Positions 10,754-20,300 of a DNA stretch of 61,810 bases are shown here, one piece after another. Source of the DNA: Bacteroidota bacterium (lineage in GTDB: Bacteria > Bacteroidota > Bacteroidia > Chitinophagales > Chitinophagaceae). The stretch lies in contig PSRI01000012.1 in NCBI GenBank assembly GCA_003175935.1, positions 1 to 61,810 on the forward strand, written 5' to 3'. A program made the translations under genes and the position numbers. The number at the start of each line of letters is the position of its first letter. The stretch's first letter is position 1. Under the pieces are notes generated by a model. It did no database searches and had not been told where the DNA came from. It was given only the letters and a program-made list of their open reading frames with translations.

Positions 10754-11821
10754 ATGAAGGACCGAACTAAAAGAGCAATAGTGTTAATGAACCTGGGATC
10801 GCCTGATTCCACGGAAGTGAAAGATGTAAAAAAATATCTCGATGAGTTTCTAATGGATAAAAGAGTTATCGATTATCCATACCTGTTACGTTTGTTACTT
10901 GTAAAAGGAATTATCATTCCGGCGCGGGTAAAAAATTCAGCTGAAGCATATCATACCATCTGGACCAAAGATGGTTCCCCGCTGATTATATTCACCAACC
11001 AATTGCGTAACTCCTTGCAGGAGCGAACCGTAGATGCGGTGGCAATTATGATGAGGTATGGCCCACCTACTCCCGATGAAACGTTCTCAGCTCTTCTTAA
11101 AAAAATTCCGGATCTGGAAGAAGTGTTGCTAATACCAATGTATCCACACTACGCAATGAGTAGTTATGAAACGGCAGTACTGCACGCACGTGATAGTTAT
11201 CGGAGAAACAGGTTTCCATTCAAATTAAAATTCATAAAACCATTTTACAATAACGACGATTATTTGAACGCCCTTGCAGAAAGCATGAAACCTTATTTGC
11301 AACAGGATTATGACCATGTTTTATTCAGCTATCATGGCATTCCTGAAAGGCATATTTTAAAAACAGACAGAACGCATCAGCATTGTTTGAGTTCACCTGA
11401 TTGTTGTGATATAGCATCAAAAGCACATGAAACCTGTTATCGACACCAGTGTTTTTATACCACTAAAAAAGTTGTACAACGTGCAGGTATACCCGAAGGT
11501 AAATTCAGCAATTCATTTCAATCCCGCATTGGGAAAAAATGGCTGACTCCATATACAGACATCAGGCTGGAAGAAATGCCTAAGGAGGGAATCAAAAAAT
11601 TGCTCGTCGTCTGTCCTGCATTTGTGAGTGATTGCCTTGAGACTTTGGAAGAAATTGCAATTAGGGGAAAAGAAACTTTTATGAATGCCGGCGGAGAATC
11701 TTATGAAATGATTCCCTGCATGAATGTGAATTCAGTGTGGGTTGAATGTCTTGCAAAATGGATTCGTGATTATGAGAGCGGCGATAGTTCTATGATCTTA
11801 AATGAATCGATACTGGCTTAA
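10754..11821 (+). CDS. hemH: ferrochelatase
   Basis: Inserts Fe2+ into the porphyrin as the last chemical step. 355 residues from ATG 10754. A GTG start at 10706 is rejected because it lies in the hemL terminator stem. Motifs: catalytic histidine in LFSYHGIPERH (His194), SFQSRIGKKWLTPYTD, and the acidic segment CLETLEEI. An internal insert carries cysteines at 211, 217, 218, 228 and 233 (HCLSSPDCC ... TCYRHQC); ferrochelatases with an internal [2Fe-2S] cluster are known, so this may be one. hemJ follows with no gap (TAA directly followed by ATG). Confidence 0.95.
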   Translation: MKDRTKRAIVLMNLGSPDSTEVKDVKKYLDEFLMDKRVIDYPYLLRLLLVKGIIIPARVKNSAEAYHTIWTKDGSPLIIFTNQLRNSLQERTVDAVAIMMRYGPPTPDETFSALLKKIPDLEEVLLIPMYPHYAMSSYETAVLHARDSYRRNRFPFKLKFIKPFYNNDDYLNALAESMKPYLQQDYDHVLFSYHGIPERHILKTDRTHQHCLSSPDCCDIASKAHETCYRHQCFYTTKKVVQRAGIPEGKFSNSFQSRIGKKWLTPYTDIRLEEMPKEGIKKLLVVCPAFVSDCLETLEEIAIRGKETFMNAGGESYEMIPCMNVNSVWVECLAKWIRDYESGDSSMILNESILA

Positions 11822-12373
11822 ATGCTTGGCAATATGTACAATTATATCAAAGCCCTCCACATCATTTTTATAGTAACCTGGTTTGCGGGATTATTTTACA
11901 TGGTTCGTTTATTTATTTATAATCGTGAAGCACAGGATAAATCGGAACCAGGAAAATCAATTTTGAGTGATCAATTTCGGATCATGATAAGAAGGCTTTG
12001 GTTTGGGATCACGTGGCCCTCCGCAATTCTTGCATTATTTTTCGGTGGCTGGCTAGTGAGTGAATTACCGAATATACCAACATGGTTAAAGGTAAAATTG
12101 GGGTTTGTAATTGGATTGATTCTTTATCACCTTTCGCTTCAATATATTTTCTCCGCGCAAATGAAAGGCAACTTCAAATTCAGTTCGCAGCAATTAAGGT
12201 TATGGAACGAAGTAGCAACCATTTTCCTCGTTGCTATTGTGATGCTGGTTGTTGTGAAAGAAAGTATGAGCTGGGCCTGGGGGCTGGGCGGACTTTTCGC
12301 CTTTGTGATCGTCTTGATGGTCGCGATCAGGATATATAAATCCATAAGGACCTCACGCAAGGATTCTAAGTGA
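11822..12373 (+). CDS. hemJ: protoporphyrinogen IX oxidase, HemJ type
   Basis: Membrane protein of the HemJ (UPF0093) family that oxidises protoporphyrinogen IX to protoporphyrin IX, replacing HemG or HemY. 183 residues with four to five hydrophobic segments. The N terminus YIKALHIIFIVTWFAGLFYM carries the conserved histidine (His13), and the conserved lysine is in WLKVKLGF (Lys92). The start could also be Met5 (11834). Adjacency to hemH supports the role, since the product of HemJ is the substrate of HemH. With it, the window encodes every step from glutamyl-tRNA to protohaem. Confidence 0.9.
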   Translation: MLGNMYNYIKALHIIFIVTWFAGLFYMVRLFIYNREAQDKSEPGKSILSDQFRIMIRRLWFGITWPSAILALFFGGWLVSELPNIPTWLKVKLGFVIGLILYHLSLQYIFSAQMKGNFKFSSQQLRLWNEVATIFLVAIVMLVVVKESMSWAWGLGGLFAFVIVLMVAIRIYKSIRTSRKDSK

Positions 12374-12375
12374 AT

Positions 12376-12420
12376 GCAAAGACGCTTTGGAAGTACTTAG
12401 TACCTGGTACCCAGACTAAA
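12376..12420. repeat. dispersed intergenic repeat (GTAC family), copy 1
   Basis: GCAAAGACGC (12376-12385) recurs in reverse at 44842-44851. AAGTACTTAGTACCTGG (12391-12407) recurs exactly at 22258-22274, and similarity continues for about 18 more bases in both copies. Related GTAC-rich arms occur at 43384-43517. The repeat lies just after the hemJ stop. Confidence 0.6.
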
Positions 12421-12471
12421 TAAAAACCACATACAGTATATTGTCCCACATCATATATCCCATATCTATCA

Positions 12472-12500
12472 CCTCTGAACGCTGAACGCTGAACTCTGAA
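12472..12500. repeat. short tandem repeat CTGAACG
   Basis: Four imperfect copies of a 7-base unit (CTCTGAAC GCTGAAC GCTGAAC TCTGAAC). The 15-base stretch CCTCTGAACGCTGAA (12472-12486) also occurs in reverse complement at 49084-49098, between argD and argF'. Confidence 0.55.
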
Positions 12501-12606
12501 CATTTAACTTCTTCCGCATTCCGTAAACCGTTTTCCTAAACCCGTAAATGCCACCTGCCGAATTCAAGGTTTCTTTGCAGGCTGATTCCTTGAATAAAAA
12601 CAGGTT

Positions 12607-13866
12607 ATGAAGAAAATTTTTTCCGTTGGATTAATACTATTTTTTGTTGTAAAAGGTTTTTCCCAGCAATATCCATCTTCGAAATTAACTCCGGCACAGC
12701 AACTCGTTTTGAGAACTGGTGAAGATTCTTTGAACGCTGGTGTTGCAAAAGCAAAAACGGTTATCTCAGGCTACGGAAGTGCATTTTATCAAAGAGATTT
12801 CAATCAACAAAAATCCCGCGCAACCCTGGAAAGAGTGGTACTTTTTGTGGGTCATCAGTTTAATTCAAAAATTTCATTTTTCAGTGAAATGGAATTAGAG
12901 AATGCTAAAGTTGAACCAGGCTCAGAAGACGGAATGAAGGGAGAAATTTCAATGGAGCAGGCATTTTTAAAATTTGATTTAAATCCGAGGCAATACCTTA
13001 TTGCTGGATTATTTACGCCACGCATCGGGATATTAAACGAAAATCACCTGCCTGTAAATTTTAACGGCGTTGAAAGACCAATGGTGGAGCAATTGGTAAT
13101 TCCTGCGACCTGGAGAGAATTGGGAGTTGGTTTTTATGGAAGAGCTAAGAGAATGCCTCTCAATTATAGTTTCGCTCTTATCACTGGTTTGAATTCGGCG
13201 AATTTTGAACATGGAACCGGCATACGCGAGGGCCGTGGTGAAGGATCTGATGTAAATGCAAACAATCTTGCAGTAACTGCGTCCTTACAATATTTCTTAA
13301 ATGATTTCAGGTTCCAGGTTTCTGCGTATGCAGGAGGCACGAACGGTTTGAACAAAAGAGAAAGTGATAGTTTGGAATTGAGCTCGGGAGCTTTTGCTTT
13401 GCCATTATATCTCACAGAGGGAAATCTTCAGTGGACCAAAAATGGATTTGCCGCAAAAGCAATTCTGAGTTATATCTATTTTCCAGATGCTGATCAGGTG
13501 AACAGAGCATATGCAAATAACGTGAGCAACAGTATGTATGGTGCTTATGTTGAACTTGCATATAATTTATTTGAAAAAAGTCATGCCTTGCAGGGCCAAC
13601 AATTAAACATCTTTGCGAGGTATGAAATGCTTGATCTCAATCATACAATTCCAGGCAATGGTATTTATGACGGAAAGTTGAAGCAGCAACATTTAATTGC
13701 CGGATTCAGTTACCTGCCTATTCATAATGTGGTAATAAAGACTGACGTGAGACTTTTACATACAGGTCCCGAAAACCCTGCACTAGTTGTAAATCCAAGT
13801 CCGGTTCAATTACCATATCAGCAAAGCAATACATTTTTTAATCTTGGAATCGGTTATTCATTTTAG
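12607..13866 (+). CDS. outer-membrane porin-like beta-barrel protein
   Basis: Exported 419-residue protein with a signal peptide (MKKIFSVGLILFFVVKGFSQ, cleavage near residue 19). The rest is alternating beta-strand-like sequence ending in an aromatic C terminus (NLGIGYSF), typical of outer-membrane barrels. The region GLFTPRIGILNENHLPVNFNG and the overall pattern resemble phosphate-selective porin O/P-type proteins. Substrate unknown. It heads an operon with the Rieske protein (4-base gap), imelysin and di-haem genes, so a role in passing a metal or metal complex across the outer membrane is plausible inference. Confidence 0.75.
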   Translation: MKKIFSVGLILFFVVKGFSQQYPSSKLTPAQQLVLRTGEDSLNAGVAKAKTVISGYGSAFYQRDFNQQKSRATLERVVLFVGHQFNSKISFFSEMELENAKVEPGSEDGMKGEISMEQAFLKFDLNPRQYLIAGLFTPRIGILNENHLPVNFNGVERPMVEQLVIPATWRELGVGFYGRAKRMPLNYSFALITGLNSANFEHGTGIREGRGEGSDVNANNLAVTASLQYFLNDFRFQVSAYAGGTNGLNKRESDSLELSSGAFALPLYLTEGNLQWTKNGFAAKAILSYIYFPDADQVNRAYANNVSNSMYGAYVELAYNLFEKSHALQGQQLNIFARYEMLDLNHTIPGNGIYDGKLKQQHLIAGFSYLPIHNVVIKTDVRLLHTGPENPALVVNPSPVQLPYQQSNTFFNLGIGYSF

Positions 13867-13870
13867 TTAG

Positions 13871-14293
13871 ATGGAAAGAAGGGAATTTATTATAGAAGGA
13901 TGCAGAATTTGCCTGTTAACAGCTGCAGTCGCTGGTATATCCGGACTCAGTTCCTGCGGACCTTCATATCCTGTTTTCAAAACTGAAATGGTGGATAATA
14001 AACTACAGGTACCGCTGAGTCTTTTTGACAAGAATGCTCTCCAGGTAATTAGTCCACGAAAGTTTCAATACGAAATCGCCGTTCAGAAAAATTCTGATGA
14101 CACTTACAAGGCACTATTGCTCCGATGTACGCACCAGTCAAATCAACTTATTCCAACAGGAAAGGGTTATTTGTGTTCGCTTCATGGAAGCACATTTGAT
14201 AAAGAAGGAAATGTAACCAAAGGACCGGCAGAATTGAAACTAAAAGAATTAAAGACCGAAGTATCAGGAACGAATCTTATAGTCTTTATCTAA
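13871..14293 (+). CDS. Rieske [2Fe-2S] lipoprotein
   Basis: Small periplasm-facing Rieske protein, 140 residues. The cluster ligands are Cys86-x-His88 (CTH) and Cys102-x2-His105 (CSLH), spaced as in Rieske ferredoxin-like proteins. The N terminus has a twin-arginine-like RREF motif at residues 3-6, a hydrophobic stretch, and a lipobox-like LSSC (Cys29), suggesting Tat export and lipidation. The usual disulfide cysteines of bc1 Rieske proteins are absent and no bc1 genes are nearby. Inference: electron carrier for the di-haem protein of the same operon. Confidence 0.87.
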   Translation: MERREFIIEGCRICLLTAAVAGISGLSSCGPSYPVFKTEMVDNKLQVPLSLFDKNALQVISPRKFQYEIAVQKNSDDTYKALLLRCTHQSNQLIPTGKGYLCSLHGSTFDKEGNVTKGPAELKLKELKTEVSGTNLIVFI

Positions 14294-14305
14294 TCTATTA
14301 AACCG

Positions 14306-15376
14306 ATGAAATCATATACACTCTTATTTTTCTTTGGAGCGGCTCTACTAGCAGGGTCATGTCGAAAAGCAGACGTAAATACAGGTTCAGATTTCGCGAA
14401 GATAGAAGAACAGGCTATTTCGGATTTTGTGCATGTTGTAGCAATTCCAGGCTATGATGAATTGAAAACAAAAGCCTCCATTCTAAATACAGCAATTAGT
14501 ACTCTAAACATAATACCAACTGACGCCAATTTAGATGCTGCTAAAATTGCCTGGCGTGACTTACGTGTAACCTGGGAAAGATGTGAAGGTTATTTATTCG
14601 GACCGGTTGAAGATGATGAATATGATCCAGAAACCGACACATGGCCCGTAAGTTTTAATGATCTTGACTCCCTGCTTGCGAGTTCAAATCCGCTCGGAGT
14701 TGACGATATAGAAGCACTGAATCAACGTTCACTCAAAGGATACCATCCAATTGAATACGTCCTCTGGGGTAAAGAAGGCTTACAAACCGCGGCAGGAATT
14801 ACAGACAGGCAAAAACAGTACGTCACAAGTCTTTCTCTCCATCTTAAATCACAAGCAGAAAAATTATATTCAAGCTGGGCTCCCGGTGGAGGAAATTATG
14901 GACAGCATTTATTGAACGCTGGAAAAGGAAGTACACTCTATCCCATGAAGAAAGATGCATTCCTGGCTATTCTCGAAGGGATGCTCGCTATCTGCGAAGA
15001 AGTTGGTGAAGGGAAAATGAAAGAACCTTTTGACACACAGGATCCAAATATCGTTGAATCGCCTTTCAGTGGAAATTCTGTATCAGATTTCAGGAACAAT
15101 ATTACGGGTGCACTGAATGTATACAAGGGTAAATTTAATGACGATGGTGTGGGCTTAAATGAACTGGTTCGGGCGAAAAACATTGCGCTGGATAATGAGA
15201 TCCAACAAAAATTCAATACTGCAATCAATTCCTTCAATAGCATCACTAAGCCTTTTGAACAGGCAATCATCAGCGAACGTATCCAGTGTCAGACTGTAAT
15301 GGATGCTCTGGAAGCGCTTTCAGAAACTCTCGATACAAAATTGAGAGCCTTTATTCAGCAAAATATAACCGACTAA
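14306..15376 (+). CDS. imelysin-family lipoprotein
   Basis: Imelysin (peptidase M75/ICMP) family protein, 356 residues, with a lipoprotein signal (LLAGSC, Cys19). The family motif GxHxxE is present as GYHPIEYVLWG (His147, Glu150). Family members (imelysin, IrpA, EfeO relatives) are associated with iron uptake, and peptidase activity is doubtful for most. It starts 12 bases after the Rieske gene. Placed between a Rieske and a di-haem protein, it probably binds iron or a haem-like ligand at the membrane surface; this is inference from family and context. Confidence 0.88.
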   Translation: MKSYTLLFFFGAALLAGSCRKADVNTGSDFAKIEEQAISDFVHVVAIPGYDELKTKASILNTAISTLNIIPTDANLDAAKIAWRDLRVTWERCEGYLFGPVEDDEYDPETDTWPVSFNDLDSLLASSNPLGVDDIEALNQRSLKGYHPIEYVLWGKEGLQTAAGITDRQKQYVTSLSLHLKSQAEKLYSSWAPGGGNYGQHLLNAGKGSTLYPMKKDAFLAILEGMLAICEEVGEGKMKEPFDTQDPNIVESPFSGNSVSDFRNNITGALNVYKGKFNDDGVGLNELVRAKNIALDNEIQQKFNTAINSFNSITKPFEQAIISERIQCQTVMDALEALSETLDTKLRAFIQQNITD

Positions 15377-15409
15377 TTTTTGCAGCTAAGAAAACCGACT
15401 CTGGAATAA

Positions 15410-16789
15410 ATGCGGATAAGAAAGATATACTGGATCACTGCAATTTTATTGTTGCCTGCAGTATTTATGATGTGCAGAAAGGCCAGTGAGTTTGACGAAT
15501 CACAGTATGACCCCCGGCTTTCCGGTGGTGAGGCAACTGTATTTGATGAAACGAGTAAAGCATTTGGGCACCAGGTGCCAGGTTTGAGTAGTCATGATGA
15601 ACATGTTCATGAAGTTGGTGATGGTGCGGTGGAAAAAACTTTTGTTACAGCCCCAGCGCCAATTAATTCCGGGTTAGGGCCCATATTCAGTAACGTTTCC
15701 TGTATTTCCTGCCATCATAATGATGGAAAAGGAAATCCAACTGCCGGCCTCGTAAATTCTTCTTTGCTTATTCGTCTAAGCGTTCCCGGTAGTGATGCAC
15801 ATGGCGGTCCACTTGCTGTTGACGGATATGGCCTACAGTTACAGGATGTAGCAGTTTTCGGTGTTCAACCCGAAGCAAAAATTAATATAACTTATACTGA
15901 AAACCCATTTACGTTTCCTGATGGGGAAACTGCCAGTTTGCGGAATCCGACTTACACTCTTCTTAATCCTTACAAACCACTTCCTGGAAACCTGATGATG
16001 TCACCCAGGATGGCTCCGCCATTTTTTGGTTTGGGTTTGATACAAAGTATTCCTGAATCGACAATTTTAGCCTTTGCAGATGAAAATGATGCAGATGGAG
16101 ATGGCATTAGCGGAAAAGCAAATTATGTATATGATCCCTACCTGCAAAAAACGATGATTGGGCGTTTTGGTTTGAAAGCAAATACAGCAACAATCCTCAC
16201 ACAGGTTGCAGGAGCGTATAACCAGGATATGGGTGTAACGAACTATGTTTTTCCTAAGGAAAGTTCATTCGGACAGTCGCAACTTGATTCCCATGTTGAT
16301 GATCCTGAAATAGCTGATAGTATATTGAACGCAGCAGAATTTTATATCCGCACTTTAGCAGTTCCCGCCCGTCGCAATGTAACTGACCTAACAGTTCAAA
16401 GTGGTGAAAATATTTTCAGACAATTGAATTGCGTTGGATGTCATAAACCAACTATTCAAACAGGAGTTGATCTTTCCTTGAAATGTGTGAGCAATCAAAG
16501 GATACATCCTTATACTGATTTGCTATTGCACGATATGGGTGACGGACTTGCTGATGGAAGACCAGATTTCAAAGCTGATGGAAAAGAATGGAAAACGCCG
16601 GCACTTTGGGGAATCGGACTTTTTGAAAAAACCAATGGAGTTCCGTATTATTTACACGATGGAAGAGCCCGCACTTTAGAAGAGGCAATTTTATGGCATG
16701 GTGGTGAAGCAGAAAAAGCGAAGCAGGGGTTCATACAATTATCAAGTACGGATAGAAAAGCGTTGATTAAGTTTTTGAAATCTCTTTAA
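15410..16789 (+). CDS. di-haem cytochrome c-type oxidoreductase (DUF1111 family)
   Basis: Exported c-type cytochrome of 459 residues in the DUF1111 or thiol oxidoreductase group. Two haem motifs are visible, CISCH at 98-102 and CVGCH at 341-345. A calcium-loop-like acidic run (DENDADGDGISG, about 224-235) lies between them. The N terminus is a hydrophobic signal ending in FMMC; lipidation at Cys22 is possible but the lipobox is poor. It sits 33 bases after imelysin. Imelysin next to DUF1111 is a recurring pairing in bacteria, usually linked to iron. The enzymatic reaction is not established. Confidence 0.87.
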   Translation: MRIRKIYWITAILLLPAVFMMCRKASEFDESQYDPRLSGGEATVFDETSKAFGHQVPGLSSHDEHVHEVGDGAVEKTFVTAPAPINSGLGPIFSNVSCISCHHNDGKGNPTAGLVNSSLLIRLSVPGSDAHGGPLAVDGYGLQLQDVAVFGVQPEAKINITYTENPFTFPDGETASLRNPTYTLLNPYKPLPGNLMMSPRMAPPFFGLGLIQSIPESTILAFADENDADGDGISGKANYVYDPYLQKTMIGRFGLKANTATILTQVAGAYNQDMGVTNYVFPKESSFGQSQLDSHVDDPEIADSILNAAEFYIRTLAVPARRNVTDLTVQSGENIFRQLNCVGCHKPTIQTGVDLSLKCVSNQRIHPYTDLLLHDMGDGLADGRPDFKADGKEWKTPALWGIGLFEKTNGVPYYLHDGRARTLEEAILWHGGEAEKAKQGFIQLSSTDRKALIKFLKSL

Positions 16790-17311
16790 TGCTCTTTTAA
16801 AAGTGAAGGGAGCATGATTGCTCCCCTCGATCCCTAATCCCTAAACCCTGGAAAAAAATTTTATATTAATGCGTAACGATAATTTTGCGGTTTTTCACTC
16901 TCCCTTATAAACTTTGCATCCTCAGCCTGCTGGCTAATATTTTATTTAGAATTTCTTCCTTCTTAAATGATTTGGAAACTTTACGCCCTGAATTTACTCT
17001 GGCTGTCCTGGGAGTCTTCCAGGAAAATGCTGAAAAAAATCGGTGCCAGGCTGAACTTTTGGTTTTCACGGTTATTGATTTTTAAGTGGTTTCAAATAAG
17101 GTTCTGAGATTATTTTTCAGAAATTATGCCAAAGAGAAAAAATGTGGAAAACTAAGAGTTAAAAATTTTAACAGATTTGATCAGCATTTTGCTTCTTTTT
17201 CTCTCGAAGATTTCAGAGGAATGATCAGTGAATTTGAAAGAAACTTCTGTAATTGTGCCCCCTTAAAATCCCTTTTTATTTCAGTAACTTCGCTGCCATT
17301 TTTTAGGAAAT
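16790..17311. other. gene-free gap upstream of ileS
   Basis: 522 bases without a convincing gene. GGGAGC (16808-16813) and GCTCCC (16820-16825) form a 6-base hairpin shortly after the di-haem gene, but with no T-run, so it is at best a weak terminator. CCTGG and CCAGG near 17010-17025 form a short inverted repeat. Reading frames here are low-complexity and lack good starts. No T-box-like element and no isoleucine-rich leader peptide was seen. Confidence 0.5.
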
Positions 17312-20300
17312 ATGTCTGCGAAATATAGAGAATTCCAACAGCTGAATTTACCCGCAATTGAAGAGGAAATATTGGCTAAATGGTCTAAAAATCAAGCATT
17401 TGAAAAGAGTGTTACCCTTCGTGAGGGGTCAACTCCTTTCGTATTTTATGAAGGCCCACCCAGCGCCAATGGAATGCCTGGAATTCATCACGTGATTTCC
17501 AGAACATTGAAAGACCTTGTTTGTCGCTACAAAACTATGCAGGGTTTTCAAGTGCGCCGCAAAGCAGGATGGGATACACATGGATTGCCCATTGAACTGG
17601 GAGTTGAAAAAATGCTTGGCATCACTAAAGAAGATATAGGAAAGAAAATTTCAGTAGCAGAATATAATGCTACCTGCAGAAATGAAGTATTGAAATTCAA
17701 GGATAAATGGGATGAGCTCACGACTAAAATGGGGTATTGGGTTGATCTTAAGCATCCTTACATCACTTTCAAAAATGATTATATCGAAAGTCTCTGGTGG
17801 AGTCTTAAACAGCTCTATTCACGCGACCTTTTATATGAAAGTATCAGTATTCAACCTTATTCTCCGGCAGCAGGAACTGGATTGAGCTCACACGAACTTA
17901 ACCAGCCAGGCACATACAAAATGGTAAAAGACACCAGCTGTATTGCCATGTTCCGAGCAATAGAAAACGAAAAATCTAAATTTCTTTTCGAAGCGGCCAA
18001 TAGCAGAGAAGTATTTTTTCTCGCATGGACCACCACACCCTGGACACTTCCTTCAAACCTCGGGTTAACTGTTGGACCAAATATTGATTATGTACTTGTC
18101 AAAACTTTTAATCCTTACTCTGGAAAGCCATGCGCAGTAGTTCTCGCGAAACCACTCATTCATCAGTATTTCCCTGAAAAAATAGATGAATGGGATGAGG
18201 CTGGTAACCAGGAATTATTCGATGCAATTACAAACTGGCTTACCAGGGGTTCTGACGAAGTGCTCATCGGAGATCATAACCCAAAACTCAAATCAGAATT
18301 TGATCATCTCATTAAGAAAAAGCAACTCCCTTATAAAATTGTGAAAGAATTCCGGGGCAGGCAATTGGAAGAATGCAGGTATGAACAATTGCTTCCATTC
18401 GATGCTAACAGTCCGGATAAATCCGGTGGCGATCCATTCAGAGTATTGCTGGGAGATTTTGTAACCACAGAGGATGGTACAGGTATTGTGCATACGGCAC
18501 CGGCATTTGGTGCTGATGACTACAAGGTAGGAAAGAAGTATGGAATTGGTATTCTTGTGATGGTTGATAAGACTGGAAAATTTGTAGATGGTCTGGGTGA
18601 ATTTGCAGGACGATATGTAAAAAATTACAAGGATGATCCTGAATATGTTGATGTGAACGTCGACATATGTGTGAAGTTGAAAAAAGAAAACAGGGCATTT
18701 AAGATTGAGAAATACGAACATAATTATCCGCATTGCTGGCGAACTGATAAGCCAGTACTTTATTATCCTTTGGATGCCTGGTTTATCAGAACAACTGCAT
18801 ACAAGGATAGAATGGTTGAGCTGAATAAAACCATCAATTGGAAACCCAAATCAACAGGCGAAGGAAGATTCGGCAATTGGTTAGAAAATATGGTTGATTG
18901 GAACCTGAGCAGAAGTCGCTATTGGGGAACGCCATTGCCCATTTGGAAATCAGACGATGGCTCAGAAGAAAAATGTATTGGCTCAATAGATGAATTGCTT
19001 GATGAAATTGAAAAAGCTAATAAGGCACTGAAATTGAATCAAAGTTTATCCAGAGAGAGCCTGGATTTACATAAGCCTTTTGTTGACGAAGTGATCCTTG
19101 TTTCTGAAAATGGAAATCGACTCAAAAGAGTTCCTGATTTGATTGATGTTTGGTTTGACAGCGGCGCAATGCCTTTTGCTCAATGGCATTTTCCGTTTGA
19201 GAACAAGGAAACTTTTGCGAAAAATTATCCTGCAGATTTTATTGCCGAAGGAGTGGATCAAACTCGTGGCTGGTTCTATACGCTACACGCTCTTGCAGCA
19301 CTGCTTAAAGAATCCATTCAGGAAGAACTGAAAAATTCAGGAATAGTAACAGAGGATCTTGATCAACATTATCCGGGTCTGGCTTATAAAACCTGCGTTT
19401 CTAACGGACTCGTACTTGATAAGAATGGAAATAAGATGAGTAAGCGACTGGGAAATGTAGTAGATCCATTCAAAACCATTGAGCAATTTGGCGCCGATGC
19501 AACAAGATGGTATCTTATCACAAATGCATCGCCATGGGATAGTTTGAAATTTGATCTCGATGGGATTCGTGAAGTGCAGAGGAAATTTTTTGGAACGCTC
19601 TATAATACTTACCAGTTCTTTGCACTTTATGCTAATGTTGATGGGTTCTCATTTAAGGAAGAATACATTGCGCTTGACAAAAGACCTGAAATTGACAGGT
19701 GGATTCTTTCATCACTCAACAGTCTCAAGAAGAAAGTAACTGCATATCTTGACGACTACGAGCCTACGGCCGCAGGACGGGCCATTGAAGATTTTGTTGA
19801 TGAGCATCTGAGTAACTGGTATGTCCGACTTTGCAGAAGAAGATTTTGGAAAGGAGAATACGAACAGGATAAGATTTGTGCGTATCAAACTTTATATGAA
19901 TGTTTGGAAACCGTAGCGCAATTGATGGCGCCGATTTCCCCTTTTTTCAGTGATGTGTTGTTCACTAATTTGAATTCGGTTTCGGGAAGAAATAAGCTGG
20001 AATCTGTCCATCATGCTTTATTTCCTGTTGCAGACGCCAAAGTAATTAATACTTCGCTGGAAGAAAGGATGCAGATGGCTCAGGATATTTCATCACTTGT
20101 TTTATCTCTGAGAAAAAAAGTGAACATCAAGGTTCGGCAGCCTTTGCAAAAAGTTCTGATCCCGGTTTTGGACTATGAGAAGAAAAAGCAAATGGAGCGG
20201 GTGGAGGATTTGATCAAGTCTGAAGTGAATGTGAAACATATTGAATATCTCACCGAGGATACAGGCTTTATCAAGAAAAAAGCGAAGGCCAATTTTGTAG

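Noticed and set aside
16967-17107. 46-codon plus-strand ORF upstream of ileS, considered as a leader peptide
   Set aside because: Rich in Trp, Leu and Phe rather than Ile, with no following terminator or alternative hairpins.
16885-17328. Two longer frames (66 and 80 codons) between the di-haem gene and ileS
   Set aside because: Starts are at weak codons, composition is unlike neighbouring genes, and one overlaps the ileS start.
18293-18733. 146-codon minus-strand frame inside ileS
   Set aside because: Antisense shadow of a strongly conserved gene with no features of its own.
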